38,746 nucleotides of DNA from Pseudescherichia sp039594205 (GTDB lineage Bacteria > Pseudomonadota > Gammaproteobacteria > Enterobacterales > Enterobacteriaceae): positions 1-38,746 of the forward strand of contig JBCNNW010000032.1 of NCBI GenBank assembly GCA_039594205.1, written 5' to 3'. How positions within the stretch are numbered: the first letter of the stretch is position 1; the number at the start of each line of letters is the position of its first letter. The notes below the pieces were generated by a model that saw only the letters and a list, made by a program, of their open reading frames with translations, was not told the origin of the DNA and did no database searches. Of the stretch, positions 31,682-38,746 are shown piece by piece. A program made the position numbers and the translations under genes.

Positions 31682-33406
31682 ATGGAGATGTTGTCTGGAG
31701 CCGAGATGGTCGTCCGCTCGCTCATCGATCAGGGGGTAAAGCAGGTCTTTGGTTACCCTGGGGGAGCCGTCCTTGATATCTACGACGCTCTGCACACGGT
31801 CGGTGGCATTGAGCATGTGCTGGTCCGGCACGAGCAGGCGGCGGTCCATATGGCCGACGGGCTGGCGCGCGCCACCGGTGAAGTGGGCGTGGTGCTGGTC
31901 ACCTCCGGGCCTGGCGCAACTAATGCCATTACCGGGATTGCCACCGCCTATATGGACTCAATTCCGCTTGTCGTACTCTCCGGGCAGGTTGCTACCTCGC
32001 TGATTGGCTACGACGCCTTTCAGGAGTGCGACATGGTGGGGATCTCCCGCCCGGTGGTGAAGCACAGCTTCCTGGTCAAGCAGGCGGAGGACATTCCTGG
32101 CGTCCTGAAGAAGGCTTTCTGGCTGGCCGCCAGCGGCCGTCCGGGTCCGGTGGTGGTCGATCTGCCGAAGGACATCATGAATCCGGCAAATAAGCTGCCC
32201 TATGTCTGGCCGGAGTCGGTGAGCATGCGCTCCTATAACCCCACTACCCAGGGGCATAAGGGGCAGATCAAGCGCGCGCTGCAGACGCTGATCGCCGCGA
32301 AGAAGCCGGTAGTCTACGTGGGCGGCGGAGCGATCAACGCCGCCTGCGATAAGCCACTGCGCGAGCTGGCCGAGCGGCTGAACCTGCCGGTCGTCTCGTC
32401 ATTAATGGGATTGGGCGCGTTCCCGGCTACCCACCGTCAGGCGCTGGGGATGCTGGGGATGCACGGCACCTACGAAGCCAACATGACCATGCACCACTCT
32501 GACGTGATCTTTGCTGTCGGCGTACGCTTTGACGATCGCACCACCAACAACTTAATGAAGTACTGTCCGAACGCCACGGTGCTGCACATCGATATTGACC
32601 CAACCTCGATCTCGAAAACGGTGGCCGCGGACGTCCCGATCGTGGGCGATGCCCGGCTGGTGCTGGAGCAGATGCTGGAGCTGCTGGCCCAGGAGGAGAG
32701 CGTTCAGCCCCTCGATGATATCCGCGACTGGTGGCTGACGATTGATACCTGGCGCGCTCGTCAGTGTCTGAAGTACGACACCCAGAGCGAGAGCATTAAG
32801 CCGCAGGCGGTGATTGAAGCGATCTGGCGTCTCACCGATGGCGATGCCTACGTGACCTCTGACGTTGGTCAGCACCAGATGTTTGCCGCCCTCTATTATC
32901 CTTTCGATAAGCCACGACGCTGGATCAACTCTGGCGGCCTCGGCACGATGGGCTTTGGTCTGCCCGCCGCGCTGGGGGTGAAAATGGCCCTGCCGGAAGA
33001 GACGGTGGTTTGCGTAACCGGCGACGGCAGTATCCAGATGAATATTCAGGAGCTGTCGACGGCGCTGCAGTATGAGCTGCCGGTGCTGGTACTGAATCTT
33101 AACAACCGCTATCTCGGGATGGTGAAGCAGTGGCAGGATATGATCTACTCCGGTCGCCATTCGCACTCCTATATGCAATCCCTGCCGGACTTTGCCCGCC
33201 TGGCCGACGCTTACGGCCACGTGGGCATCCAAATTACCCGTCCCGATGAGCTGGAAGCGAAGCTGAGTGAGGCCCTGGCGCAGGTGAAAAATGGCCGGCT
33301 GGTGTTTGTCGACGTCACCGTCGACGGCAGTGAGCACGTGTATCCCATGCAGATCCGTGGGGGCGGCATGGATGAGATGTGGTTAAGCAAAACGGAGAGA
33401 ACCTGA
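31682..33406 (+). CDS. ilvI: Acetohydroxy acid synthase III, large subunit
   Basis: ThDP-dependent enzyme that forms acetolactate and acetohydroxybutyrate, first common step of valine, leucine and isoleucine synthesis. It has 574 residues, as in E. coli. N-terminal VFGYPGGAVLDIYDAL, the catalytic glutamate in LVRHEQAAVHMADGLARA (near residue 51), FAD-domain stretch LPVVSSLMGLGAFPATH, and the ThDP motif GDGSIQMNIQELSTALQ with NLNNRYLGMVKQWQ. The C-terminus ends GGGMDEMWLSKTERT. The start follows GGAGG at 7 bases. The stop lies two bases before the ilvH ATG. Confidence 0.99.
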   Translation: MEMLSGAEMVVRSLIDQGVKQVFGYPGGAVLDIYDALHTVGGIEHVLVRHEQAAVHMADGLARATGEVGVVLVTSGPGATNAITGIATAYMDSIPLVVLSGQVATSLIGYDAFQECDMVGISRPVVKHSFLVKQAEDIPGVLKKAFWLAASGRPGPVVVDLPKDIMNPANKLPYVWPESVSMRSYNPTTQGHKGQIKRALQTLIAAKKPVVYVGGGAINAACDKPLRELAERLNLPVVSSLMGLGAFPATHRQALGMLGMHGTYEANMTMHHSDVIFAVGVRFDDRTTNNLMKYCPNATVLHIDIDPTSISKTVAADVPIVGDARLVLEQMLELLAQEESVQPLDDIRDWWLTIDTWRARQCLKYDTQSESIKPQAVIEAIWRLTDGDAYVTSDVGQHQMFAALYYPFDKPRRWINSGGLGTMGFGLPAALGVKMALPEETVVCVTGDGSIQMNIQELSTALQYELPVLVLNLNNRYLGMVKQWQDMIYSGRHSHSYMQSLPDFARLADAYGHVGIQITRPDELEAKLSEALAQVKNGRLVFVDVTVDGSEHVYPMQIRGGGMDEMWLSKTERT

Positions 33407-33408
33407 TT

Positions 33409-33900
33409 ATGCGCCGGATATTATCTGTGTTACTGGAGAACGAATCGGGTGCGCTGTCGCGCGTGATTGGTCTCTTCTCCCAGCGTGGCTACAACATTGA
33501 GAGCCTGACGGTAGCCCCGACCGACGATCCGACGCTTTCGCGCATGACTATTCAGACGGTAGGCGATGCCAAGGTACTGGAGCAGATCGAGAAGCAGCTG
33601 CATAAGCTGGTGGACGTGCTGCGCGTCAGCGAGCTGGGGCAGGGGGCGCACGTTGAGCGCGAGATCATGCTGGTGAAGATCCAGGCCAGTGGCTATGGGC
33701 GGGAAGAGGTGAAGCGTAACGCGGAGATCTTCCGTGGGCAGATCATTGACGTTACGCCCTCGATCTACACCGTTCAGCTTGCTGGTACCAGCGATAAGCT
33801 GGATGCTTTTCTGGCCTCAGTTCGCGACGTAGCGAAGATCGTTGAGGTCGCTCGCTCCGGGGTGGTGGGTCTGTCGCGAGGCGATAAAATCATGCGTTAG
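33409..33900 (+). CDS. ilvH: Acetohydroxy acid synthase III, regulatory subunit
   Basis: Small subunit that binds valine and activates IlvI. It has 163 residues, the E. coli length. An N-terminal ACT domain (RRILSVLLENESGALSRVIG, QRGYNIESLTVAPTDDPTLS) is followed by the C-terminal domain with EREIMLVKIQASGYGREE and ARSGVVGLSRGDKIMR. The start at 33409 gives MRRILSVLLENE; an in-frame upstream start at 33379 lies inside ilvI and has no family similarity. The Shine-Dalgarno GGAGAG lies in the end of ilvI. An intrinsic terminator follows after 25 bases. Confidence 0.99.
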   Translation: MRRILSVLLENESGALSRVIGLFSQRGYNIESLTVAPTDDPTLSRMTIQTVGDAKVLEQIEKQLHKLVDVLRVSELGQGAHVEREIMLVKIQASGYGREEVKRNAEIFRGQIIDVTPSIYTVQLAGTSDKLDAFLASVRDVAKIVEVARSGVVGLSRGDKIMR

Positions 33901-33925
33901 GCTGAAGGTAAAAGCAAAATGCGTG

Positions 33926-33954
33926 GCCCGGCAGATCCTGTCGGGCTTTTTTTT
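33926..33954 (+). terminator. ilvIH terminator
   Basis: GCCCGGCAG, loop ATC and CTGTCGGGC form a nine-pair stem (one G-T pair) followed by eight Ts. It closes the ilvIH operon before cra. Confidence 0.95.
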
Positions 33955-34039
33955 GCGAAAACAGACGGAAGGCTGAGCGAAAGCGGTTGCCGCAGTGACT
34001 ATTCTGCGTTTAGATGTGAAGGAATTAAACCTATATTCC

Positions 34040-34066
34040 AAAAAAGGTTATGGAGTATCCTTTTTT
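34040..34066 (+). other. A/T hairpin in the cra leader
   Basis: AAAAAAGG and CCTTTTTT are perfect complements around an 11-base centre, just before the GAGAGG Shine-Dalgarno of cra. The shape, a stem ending in six Ts, resembles a weak terminator or an RNA fold near the ribosome site. Function is unknown. Confidence 0.45.
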
Positions 34067-34081
34067 CTTTGAGAGGCAATT

Positions 34082-35086
34082 GTGAAACTGGATGAAATCG
34101 CCCGGCTTGCCGGCGTCTCACGCACCACGGCAAGCTATGTAATCAACGGCAAAGCGAAGCAGTACCGCGTCAGCGATAAAACCGTTGAAAAAGTCATGGC
34201 CGTCGTGCGCGAGCACAACTACCATCCGAATGCGGTAGCCGCCGGGCTGCGGGCAGGACGCACGCGATCGATCGGCCTGGTGATTCCCGATCTGGAAAAC
34301 ACCAGCTATACCCGCATTGCTAACTACCTTGAGCGGCAGGCACGCCAGCGTGGCTATCAGCTCCTCATTGCCTGTTCGGAAGACCAGCCGGATAACGAGA
34401 TGCGCTGCATTGAGCATCTACTGCAGCGTCAGGTGGATGCCATTATTGTATCGACGTCGCTTCCGCCGGAGCACCCCTTCTACCAGCGCTGGGCCAACGA
34501 CGCTTTTCCTATCGTCGCCCTTGATCGGGCATTAGATCGGGAGCATTTCACCAGCGTGGTGGGGGCGGATCAGGACGATGCCGAGATGCTGGCGGCGGAG
34601 CTGCGCACCTTCCCGGCGGAGAACGTGCTCTATCTGGGGGCGCTCCCGGAGCTGTCGGTCAGTTTTTTACGCGAACAGGGTTTCCGCACCGCCTGGAAAG
34701 ACGATCCGCGCGAGGTGAGTTTCCTCTATGCCAACAGCTACGAGCGCGAAGCCGCCGCACAGCTTTTTGATAAGTGGCTGGAGACCAACCCGATGCCGCA
34801 GGCGCTGTTCACCACCTCGTTTGCCCTGTTGCAGGGGGTGATGGATGTGACGCTGCGTCGCGACGGCCATCTGCCCGCCAATTTAGCGATTGCTACCTTT
34901 GGCGATCATGAGCTGCTGGATTTTCTGCAGTGTCCGGTGCTGGCCGTGGCCCAACGCCATCGCGACGTGGCAGAGCGCGTGCTGGAGATTGTGCTGGCCA
35001 GCCTCGACGAGCCGCGTAAGCCGAAGCCTGGCCTGAGCCGCATCCGGCGCAACCTCTACCGCCGCGGCGTGCTAAACCGCATCTGA
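34082..35086 (+). CDS. cra: Catabolite repressor/activator Cra (FruR)
   Basis: LacI-family regulator that represses glycolytic genes and fru, and activates gluconeogenic ones; released by fructose 1-phosphate. It has 334 residues, as in E. coli. The start codon is GTG, also as in E. coli, behind GAGAGG. The DNA-binding domain is MKLDEIARLAGVSRTTASYV with the hinge helix region HPNAVAAGLRAGRTRSIGLV. The periplasmic-binding-like sensor domain includes PDLENTSYTRIANYLE, VVGADQDDAEMLAAEL and TTSFALLQGVMDVTLRRDG. The C-terminus is RIRRNLYRRGVLNRI. A monocistronic unit between the ilvIH terminator and its own terminator. Confidence 0.99.
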   Translation: MKLDEIARLAGVSRTTASYVINGKAKQYRVSDKTVEKVMAVVREHNYHPNAVAAGLRAGRTRSIGLVIPDLENTSYTRIANYLERQARQRGYQLLIACSEDQPDNEMRCIEHLLQRQVDAIIVSTSLPPEHPFYQRWANDAFPIVALDRALDREHFTSVVGADQDDAEMLAAELRTFPAENVLYLGALPELSVSFLREQGFRTAWKDDPREVSFLYANSYEREAAAQLFDKWLETNPMPQALFTTSFALLQGVMDVTLRRDGHLPANLAIATFGDHELLDFLQCPVLAVAQRHRDVAERVLEIVLASLDEPRKPKPGLSRIRRNLYRRGVLNRI

Positions 35087-35094
35087 TTTTATCT

Positions 35095-35117
35095 AAAGGC
35101 AGCGAACGCTGCCTTTT
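35095..35117 (+). terminator. cra terminator
   Basis: AAAGGCAGC, loop GAAC and GCTGCCTTT form a perfect nine-pair stem with T-rich sequence behind it (TTTTCCTTTT). It starts 9 bases after the cra stop. Confidence 0.85.
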
Positions 35118-35618
35118 CCTTTTAGCGCTCCCTTTTATATGAAAGCCATTCGCGTATTAATGTAAATTAACGTTCGGATTAATCCTTAAAATCCGTAGGC
35201 CGCTATTTTTTAAATTCCGGCTTATTCTAAAAAAACCTTTCTTTAGGGGAGAAGGAGGTAACGGCGCGTTAATTTTGTATTGTTTTGTTACATCTAAGGA
35301 AGAGTCGCTGAATTAATGACCTTTTTCTTAGTATGCCAATTCAGTTCCTCTCTCAATGACCATGCTTCCCTCCTTTCACCTGCAACTGACGCTGTTAACC
35401 ATTGACAATATGGCTTAAAATGCTGCCCGCGTCGCAAACTGACACTTTATATTTAATCCGTATCGTGGCCGAGGTCTTTAAGTGGTGCATGCGGAGCCAT
35501 TATTTTTTTTGCAAATATTCATGACGTTAATTTGCCGCGCATGTTGAGCACATTTTGTGCGGGCCTGCTGTTCACAATTAATCATGGTTGTTTCGGACCC
35601 GTTGGCCTCAGTGCTGGC
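35118..35618. other. Non-coding region between cra and the division cluster
   Basis: About 500 bases with no gene I can support. The composition is AT-rich and open frames are short: a 20-codon frame at 35356 lacks a convincing ribosome site, and an 81-codon frame on the other strand runs through the mraZ promoter. A comparable gap exists in E. coli. No RNA gene or strong hairpin was recognised. Confidence 0.6.
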
Positions 35619-35648
35619 TTGACAAGCTTTTCCTCCGCTCCGTACACT
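35619..35648 (+). promoter_or_regulatory. Pmra promoter of the division and cell-wall cluster
   Basis: Perfect -35 TTGACA (35619-35624) and -10 TACACT (35643-35648) with an 18-base spacer. The string TTGACAAGCTTTTCCTC resembles the E. coli mra promoter. It should drive mraZ-rsmH-ftsL-ftsI and onward. Confidence 0.88.
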
Positions 35649-35655
35649 CCCTCGG

Positions 35656-35680
35656 TGGGGATTTGTGGGATAAAGTGGTG
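35656..35680 (+). promoter_or_regulatory. MraZ operator boxes
   Basis: TGGGG (35656), TGGGA (35666) and a weaker TGGTG (35676) repeat at exact 10-base intervals just downstream of the start site. MraZ binds such TGGG(A/G) repeats and represses its own promoter. Confidence 0.8.
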
Positions 35681-35707
35681 AAAGGTCGATTTTGAGGTGA
35701 AACTGGC

Positions 35708-36166
35708 ATGTTCCGTGGGGCAACGTTAGTCAATCTCGACAGTAAAGGCCGGCTATCCGTGCCTGTTCGCTACCGGGAACAACTTGTCGAGCATGCTGCC
35801 GGTCAGATGGTCTGTACCATTGACATTCATCACGCCTGTCTGCTGCTTTACCCCCTCCCGGAATGGGAAATTATTGAGCAAAAATTATCGCGTCTGTCGA
35901 GCATGAATCCCGCAGAGCGACGCGTACAGCGTTTACTGCTGGGACATGCCAGTGAATGTCAGATGGATAGCGCGGGGCGCCTATTGATTGCTCCCGTTTT
36001 ACGGCACCATGCCGGACTGAACAAAGAAGTGATGCTGGTCGGGCAGTTTAACAAGTTTGAGCTGTGGGATGAAACGACCTGGTATCAACGGGTCAAGGAA
36101 GATATCGACGCTGAGCAGTCAGGCTCTGAACCACTTTCAGAGCGATTGCAGGATTTGTCTCTATAA
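35708..36166 (+). CDS. mraZ: Transcriptional regulator MraZ
   Basis: DNA-binding protein of the AbrB/MraZ fold, forming ring-shaped oligomers, that represses the dcw cluster from the boxes upstream. It has 152 residues as in E. coli. Two tandem SpoVT/AbrB-like repeats each carry a DSKGRLSVP-type motif: NLDSKGRLSVPVRYREQL at residue 9 and ECQMDSAGRLLIAPVLRHHA near residue 78. LLYPLPEWEIIEQKLS and LVGQFNKFELWDETTW follow each repeat. The C-terminus ends SERLQDLSL. It precedes rsmH by two bases. Confidence 0.98.
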   Translation: MFRGATLVNLDSKGRLSVPVRYREQLVEHAAGQMVCTIDIHHACLLLYPLPEWEIIEQKLSRLSSMNPAERRVQRLLLGHASECQMDSAGRLLIAPVLRHHAGLNKEVMLVGQFNKFELWDETTWYQRVKEDIDAEQSGSEPLSERLQDLSL

Positions 36167-36168
36167 CG

Positions 36169-37110
36169 ATGATGGAAAATTTTAAACACACAACGGTACT
36201 GCTGGATGAGGCTGTTAACGGCCTGAATATTCGTCCTGACGGTATCTACATAGATGGAACTTTTGGTCGCGGTGGCCATTCGCGTCTGATCCTCTCCCAG
36301 CTGGGGGCGGAGGGGCGACTGCTGGCAATCGATCGCGATCCTGAGGCGATTGCTATCGCCAAAACCATTGACGACCCACGCTTCACCATTGTGCACGGGC
36401 CTTTTTCTGCGCTGGCGGATTACGTTCGCGAGCGCGATCTCGTCGGCAAGATCGACGGTATCCTGCTCGATCTTGGCGTCTCCTCACCGCAGCTTGACGA
36501 TCCTGAACGTGGCTTCTCCTTTATGCGCGACGGTCCGCTGGATATGCGCATGGATCCCACCCGCGGCCAGTCTGCCGCCGAATGGTTACAAACCGCTGAC
36601 GAAGCTGATATCGCCTGGGTGATTAAAACCTTCGGCGAAGAGCGTTTTGGCAAACGTATTGCCCGCGCCATCGTCGAGCGTAACCGCATCGAGCCGATGA
36701 CCCGCACTAAAGAGCTGGCCTCGGTGATTGCTGCTGCAATGCCGGTGAAGGATAAGCATAAACATCCCGCGACCCGTACCTTCCAGGCGGTGCGTATCTG
36801 GGTGAACAGTGAGCTGGAGGAGATAGAGCAGGCGCTAAAAAACTCGCTCGACGTGCTGGCCCCGGGGGGAAGGCTGTCGATCATCAGTTTCCACTCGCTG
36901 GAGGATCGCATTGTGAAACGCTTTATGCGTGAGCAGAGCCGGGGTCCACAGGTACCAGCCGGGTTACCGATGACCGAAGCCCAGCTCAATAAGCTGGGCG
37001 GCCGTTATCTGCGAGCGCTAGGCAAGTTGATGCCGGGCGAAGAAGAGGTAGCAGAGAATCCACGCGCCCGTAGTTCAGTGCTGCGTATCGCAGAGAGGAC
37101 GAACGCATGA
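36169..37110 (+). CDS. rsmH: 16S rRNA (cytosine-1402-N4)-methyltransferase RsmH
   Basis: Adds the N4-methyl of m4Cm1402 in the ribosomal P site, together with RsmI. It has 313 residues as in E. coli. KHTTVLLDEAVNGL at the N-terminus, SAM motif DGTFGRGGHSRLIL, ILLDLGVSSPQLDD near residue 101, GFSFMRDGPLDMRMD, and LSIISFHSLEDRIVKRFM. Two adjacent ATGs exist (36169 and 36172); I kept the first, which agrees with E. coli MMEN. It overlaps ftsL by ATGA. Confidence 0.98.
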   Translation: MMENFKHTTVLLDEAVNGLNIRPDGIYIDGTFGRGGHSRLILSQLGAEGRLLAIDRDPEAIAIAKTIDDPRFTIVHGPFSALADYVRERDLVGKIDGILLDLGVSSPQLDDPERGFSFMRDGPLDMRMDPTRGQSAAEWLQTADEADIAWVIKTFGEERFGKRIARAIVERNRIEPMTRTKELASVIAAAMPVKDKHKHPATRTFQAVRIWVNSELEEIEQALKNSLDVLAPGGRLSIISFHSLEDRIVKRFMREQSRGPQVPAGLPMTEAQLNKLGGRYLRALGKLMPGEEEVAENPRARSSVLRIAERTNA

Positions 37111-37472
37111 TCGGCAGAGTGGCAGAGACCTTTAGCAAAGTAAAAGGGTCGTTAGGAAACACCGAGCGCCATGCTTTGCCTGGCGTGATCGCGGACGATC
37201 TCTTGCGCTTTGGGAAACTGCCACTCTGCCTGTTCATCTGCATCATTGTGACGGCGGTGACGGTGGTGACCACAGCACACCATACCCGTCTGTTGACGGC
37301 GCAGCGTGAACAGTTAGTGCTGGAGCGCGACGCGCTCGATATTGAGTGGCGCAACCTGATCCTTGAAGAGAACGCCCTCGGCGATCACAGCCGCGTGGAG
37401 CGGATCGCCACCGATAAGCTGCAGCTGCAGCATGTTGATCCTTCACAAGAAAATATCGTAGTACAAAAATAA
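37107..37472 (+). CDS. ftsL: Cell division protein FtsL
   Basis: Bitopic division protein that joins FtsB and FtsQ and signals activation of FtsWI. It has 121 residues, as in E. coli. A cytoplasmic tail of about 35 residues (with ERHALPGVIADDLLRFGKLP) leads into one membrane segment, LCLFICIIVTAVTVVTTAHH. A periplasmic coiled coil follows: LTAQREQLVLERDALDIEWR and NLILEENALGDHSRVERIA. The ATGA overlap with rsmH implies coupled translation. ftsI starts 15 bases after the stop. Confidence 0.98.
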   Translation: MIGRVAETFSKVKGSLGNTERHALPGVIADDLLRFGKLPLCLFICIIVTAVTVVTTAHHTRLLTAQREQLVLERDALDIEWRNLILEENALGDHSRVERIATDKLQLQHVDPSQENIVVQK

Positions 37473-37487
37473 GGACTTACGCGACGC

Positions 37488-38746
37488 ATGAAAGCAGCGG
37501 TGAAGACGCTTAAACCAAAACGTCAGGAAGAGCAGGCCAACTTTGTGAGTTGGCGTTTTGCGTTGCTTTGCGGATGTATTTTACTGGCGCTGGCGTTTCT
37601 GCTGGGGCGCGTCGCATGGTTACAGGTTATTAACCCGGATATGCTGGTGCGCCAGGGCGATCTGCGCTCGCTGCGCGTGCAGGAGGTCTCTACCTCGCGC
37701 GGCCTGATCACCGACCGCTCCGGCCGTCCACTGGCGGTGAGCGTGCCGGTGAAGGCAATCTGGGCGGATCCGAAAGAGCTGCATGACGCCGGCGGTATTA
37801 CGCTCGACAACCGCTGGAAAGCGCTGGCGGATGCGCTGCATCTGCCGCTCGATCAGCTGGCTTCCCGCGTGAATGCTAACCCGAAAGGCCGCTTTATCTA
37901 CCTGGCGCGTCAGGTAAACCCGGACATCGGCGACTACATTAAAAAACTGAAGCTGCCCGGCATTCATCTTCGCGAAGAGTCGCGTCGCTATTACCCCTCC
38001 GGCGAAGTCACCGCTCACCTCATTGGCTTTACCAACGTTGATAGCCAGGGCATTGAAGGCGTTGAGAAGAGCTTCGATAAGTGGCTCACCGGCCAGCCCG
38101 GCGAGCGTATCGTGCGTAAAGACCGCTATGGCCGGGTGATTGAGGATATCTCCTCCACTGACAGCCAGGCGGCGCATAACCTCGCTCTGAGCATCGACGA
38201 GCGCCTTCAGGCGCTGGTCTACCGCGAGCTGAACAATGCCGTAGCCTTTAACAAGGCAGAGTCCGGCAGCGCCGTGCTGGTAGATGTTAACACCGGCGAA
38301 GTGCTGGCGATGGCCAACAGCCCCTCCTATAACCCGAACAACCTCAGCGGTACGCAGAAAGACGTGATGCGTAACCGTACCATTACCGACGTGTTCGAGC
38401 CTGGCTCTACCGTGAAGCCGATGGTAGTGATGACCGCCCTGCAGCGCGGCGTGGTCAGAGAGAACACCGTCTTAAATACCGTGCCATACCGTATTAACGG
38501 CCACGAGATCAAAGACGTGGCGCGCTACAGCGAATTGACCCTGACCGGGGTACTACAGAAGTCGAGTAACGTCGGTGTTTCAAAGCTGGCGTTAGCGATG
38601 CCCTCCTCAGCGCTGGTAGAGACTTACTCGCGTTTTGGACTGGGAAAAGCGACCAATTTGGGGTTGGTCGGAGAACGCAGTGGCTTATATCCTCAAAAAC
38701 AACGGTGGTCTGACATAGAGAGGGCCACCTTCTCTTTCGGCTACGG
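37488..38746 (+). CDS. ftsI: Septal transpeptidase FtsI (PBP3), cut by the window end
   Basis: Class B penicillin-binding protein that crosslinks septal peptidoglycan with FtsW. 419 codons are present of about 588; the frame runs off the right edge without a stop. After a short basic tail there is one membrane anchor (FALLCGCILLALAFLLG), then the pedestal with RGLITDRSGRPLAVSVP. The transpeptidase domain carries active-site Ser307 in EPGSTVKP, with Lys310, and the second motif SSN at 359-361; both fall on the E. coli residue numbers. The third motif (KTGT) lies beyond the window. The ATG matches the E. coli start MKAAxKTxKPKRQEEQANF in character. Confidence 0.97.
   Translation, partial: MKAAVKTLKPKRQEEQANFVSWRFALLCGCILLALAFLLGRVAWLQVINPDMLVRQGDLRSLRVQEVSTSRGLITDRSGRPLAVSVPVKAIWADPKELHDAGGITLDNRWKALADALHLPLDQLASRVNANPKGRFIYLARQVNPDIGDYIKKLKLPGIHLREESRRYYPSGEVTAHLIGFTNVDSQGIEGVEKSFDKWLTGQPGERIVRKDRYGRVIEDISSTDSQAAHNLALSIDERLQALVYRELNNAVAFNKAESGSAVLVDVNTGEVLAMANSPSYNPNNLSGTQKDVMRNRTITDVFEPGSTVKPMVVMTALQRGVVRENTVLNTVPYRINGHEIKDVARYSELTLTGVLQKSSNVGVSKLALAMPSSALVETYSRFGLGKATNLGLVGERSGLYPQKQRWSDIERATFSFGY

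Noticed and set aside
35356..35418. Possible 20-residue peptide between cra and mraZ
   Set aside because: No convincing Shine-Dalgarno, no family that I recognise, and such frames are expected by chance in this length.
35478..35723. 81-codon frame on the minus strand
   Set aside because: It runs through the mraZ promoter, the MraZ boxes and the mraZ start; nothing supports translation.

Overview
The window is chromosomal DNA of a member of the Enterobacteriaceae. Almost every protein aligns from memory, with few changes and near-identical length, to its Escherichia coli K-12 counterpart. The high-GC third positions, the REP sequences and the small DUF1471 gene point to an Enterobacter / Leclercia / Klebsiella-like genus; the exact species cannot be fixed from this sequence. 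There are 33 protein genes (two cut by the window edges), the leuL leader peptide, the SgrS small RNA and a TPP riboswitch. I see no tRNA, rRNA, insertion sequence, prophage or CRISPR array.

Layout. (1) 1-5750: 3' part of speC, then mltC, yggX and mutY on the minus strand and trmB, yggL and yggN on the plus strand. This is the block found near 67 min in E. coli, in reverse orientation and without nupG. (2) 5774-38746: rluA, rapA, polB, araDAB, araC, yabI, thiQPB, sgrR/sgrS/setA, a DUF1471 gene, leuDCBA with leuL, leuO, ilvIH, cra, then the start of the division and cell-wall cluster mraZ-rsmH-ftsL-ftsI. This is the 1.3-2 min block of E. coli in its usual order. The yggN/rluA junction near 5750 joins two blocks that lie far apart in E. 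coli. Its geometry is that of one breakpoint of a large inversion around the replication axis.

How the genes work together. araBAD converts L-arabinose to D-xylulose 5-phosphate under AraC, with recognisable I1/I2, O1, O2 and CRP sites. thiBPQ imports thiamine and is preceded by a TPP riboswitch. sgrR, sgrS and setA form the glucose-phosphate stress module, but here SgrS is a compact form with no room for the SgrT peptide. leuABCD makes leucine under leuL attenuation, ilvIH encodes acetohydroxy acid synthase III, and LeuO lies between them in an AT-rich region typical of H-NS silencing. Cra controls carbon flow. mraZ opens the division cluster, with MraZ boxes just downstream of its promoter.

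Most of the window is conserved core genome, and I do not find a new multi-gene system. The points most worth a second look are the inversion junction, the reduced SgrS locus, the polB -10 element inside the loop of the ara terminator, the inverted repeat in the ilvI leader, the missing nupG and the DUF1471 gene between setA and leuD.
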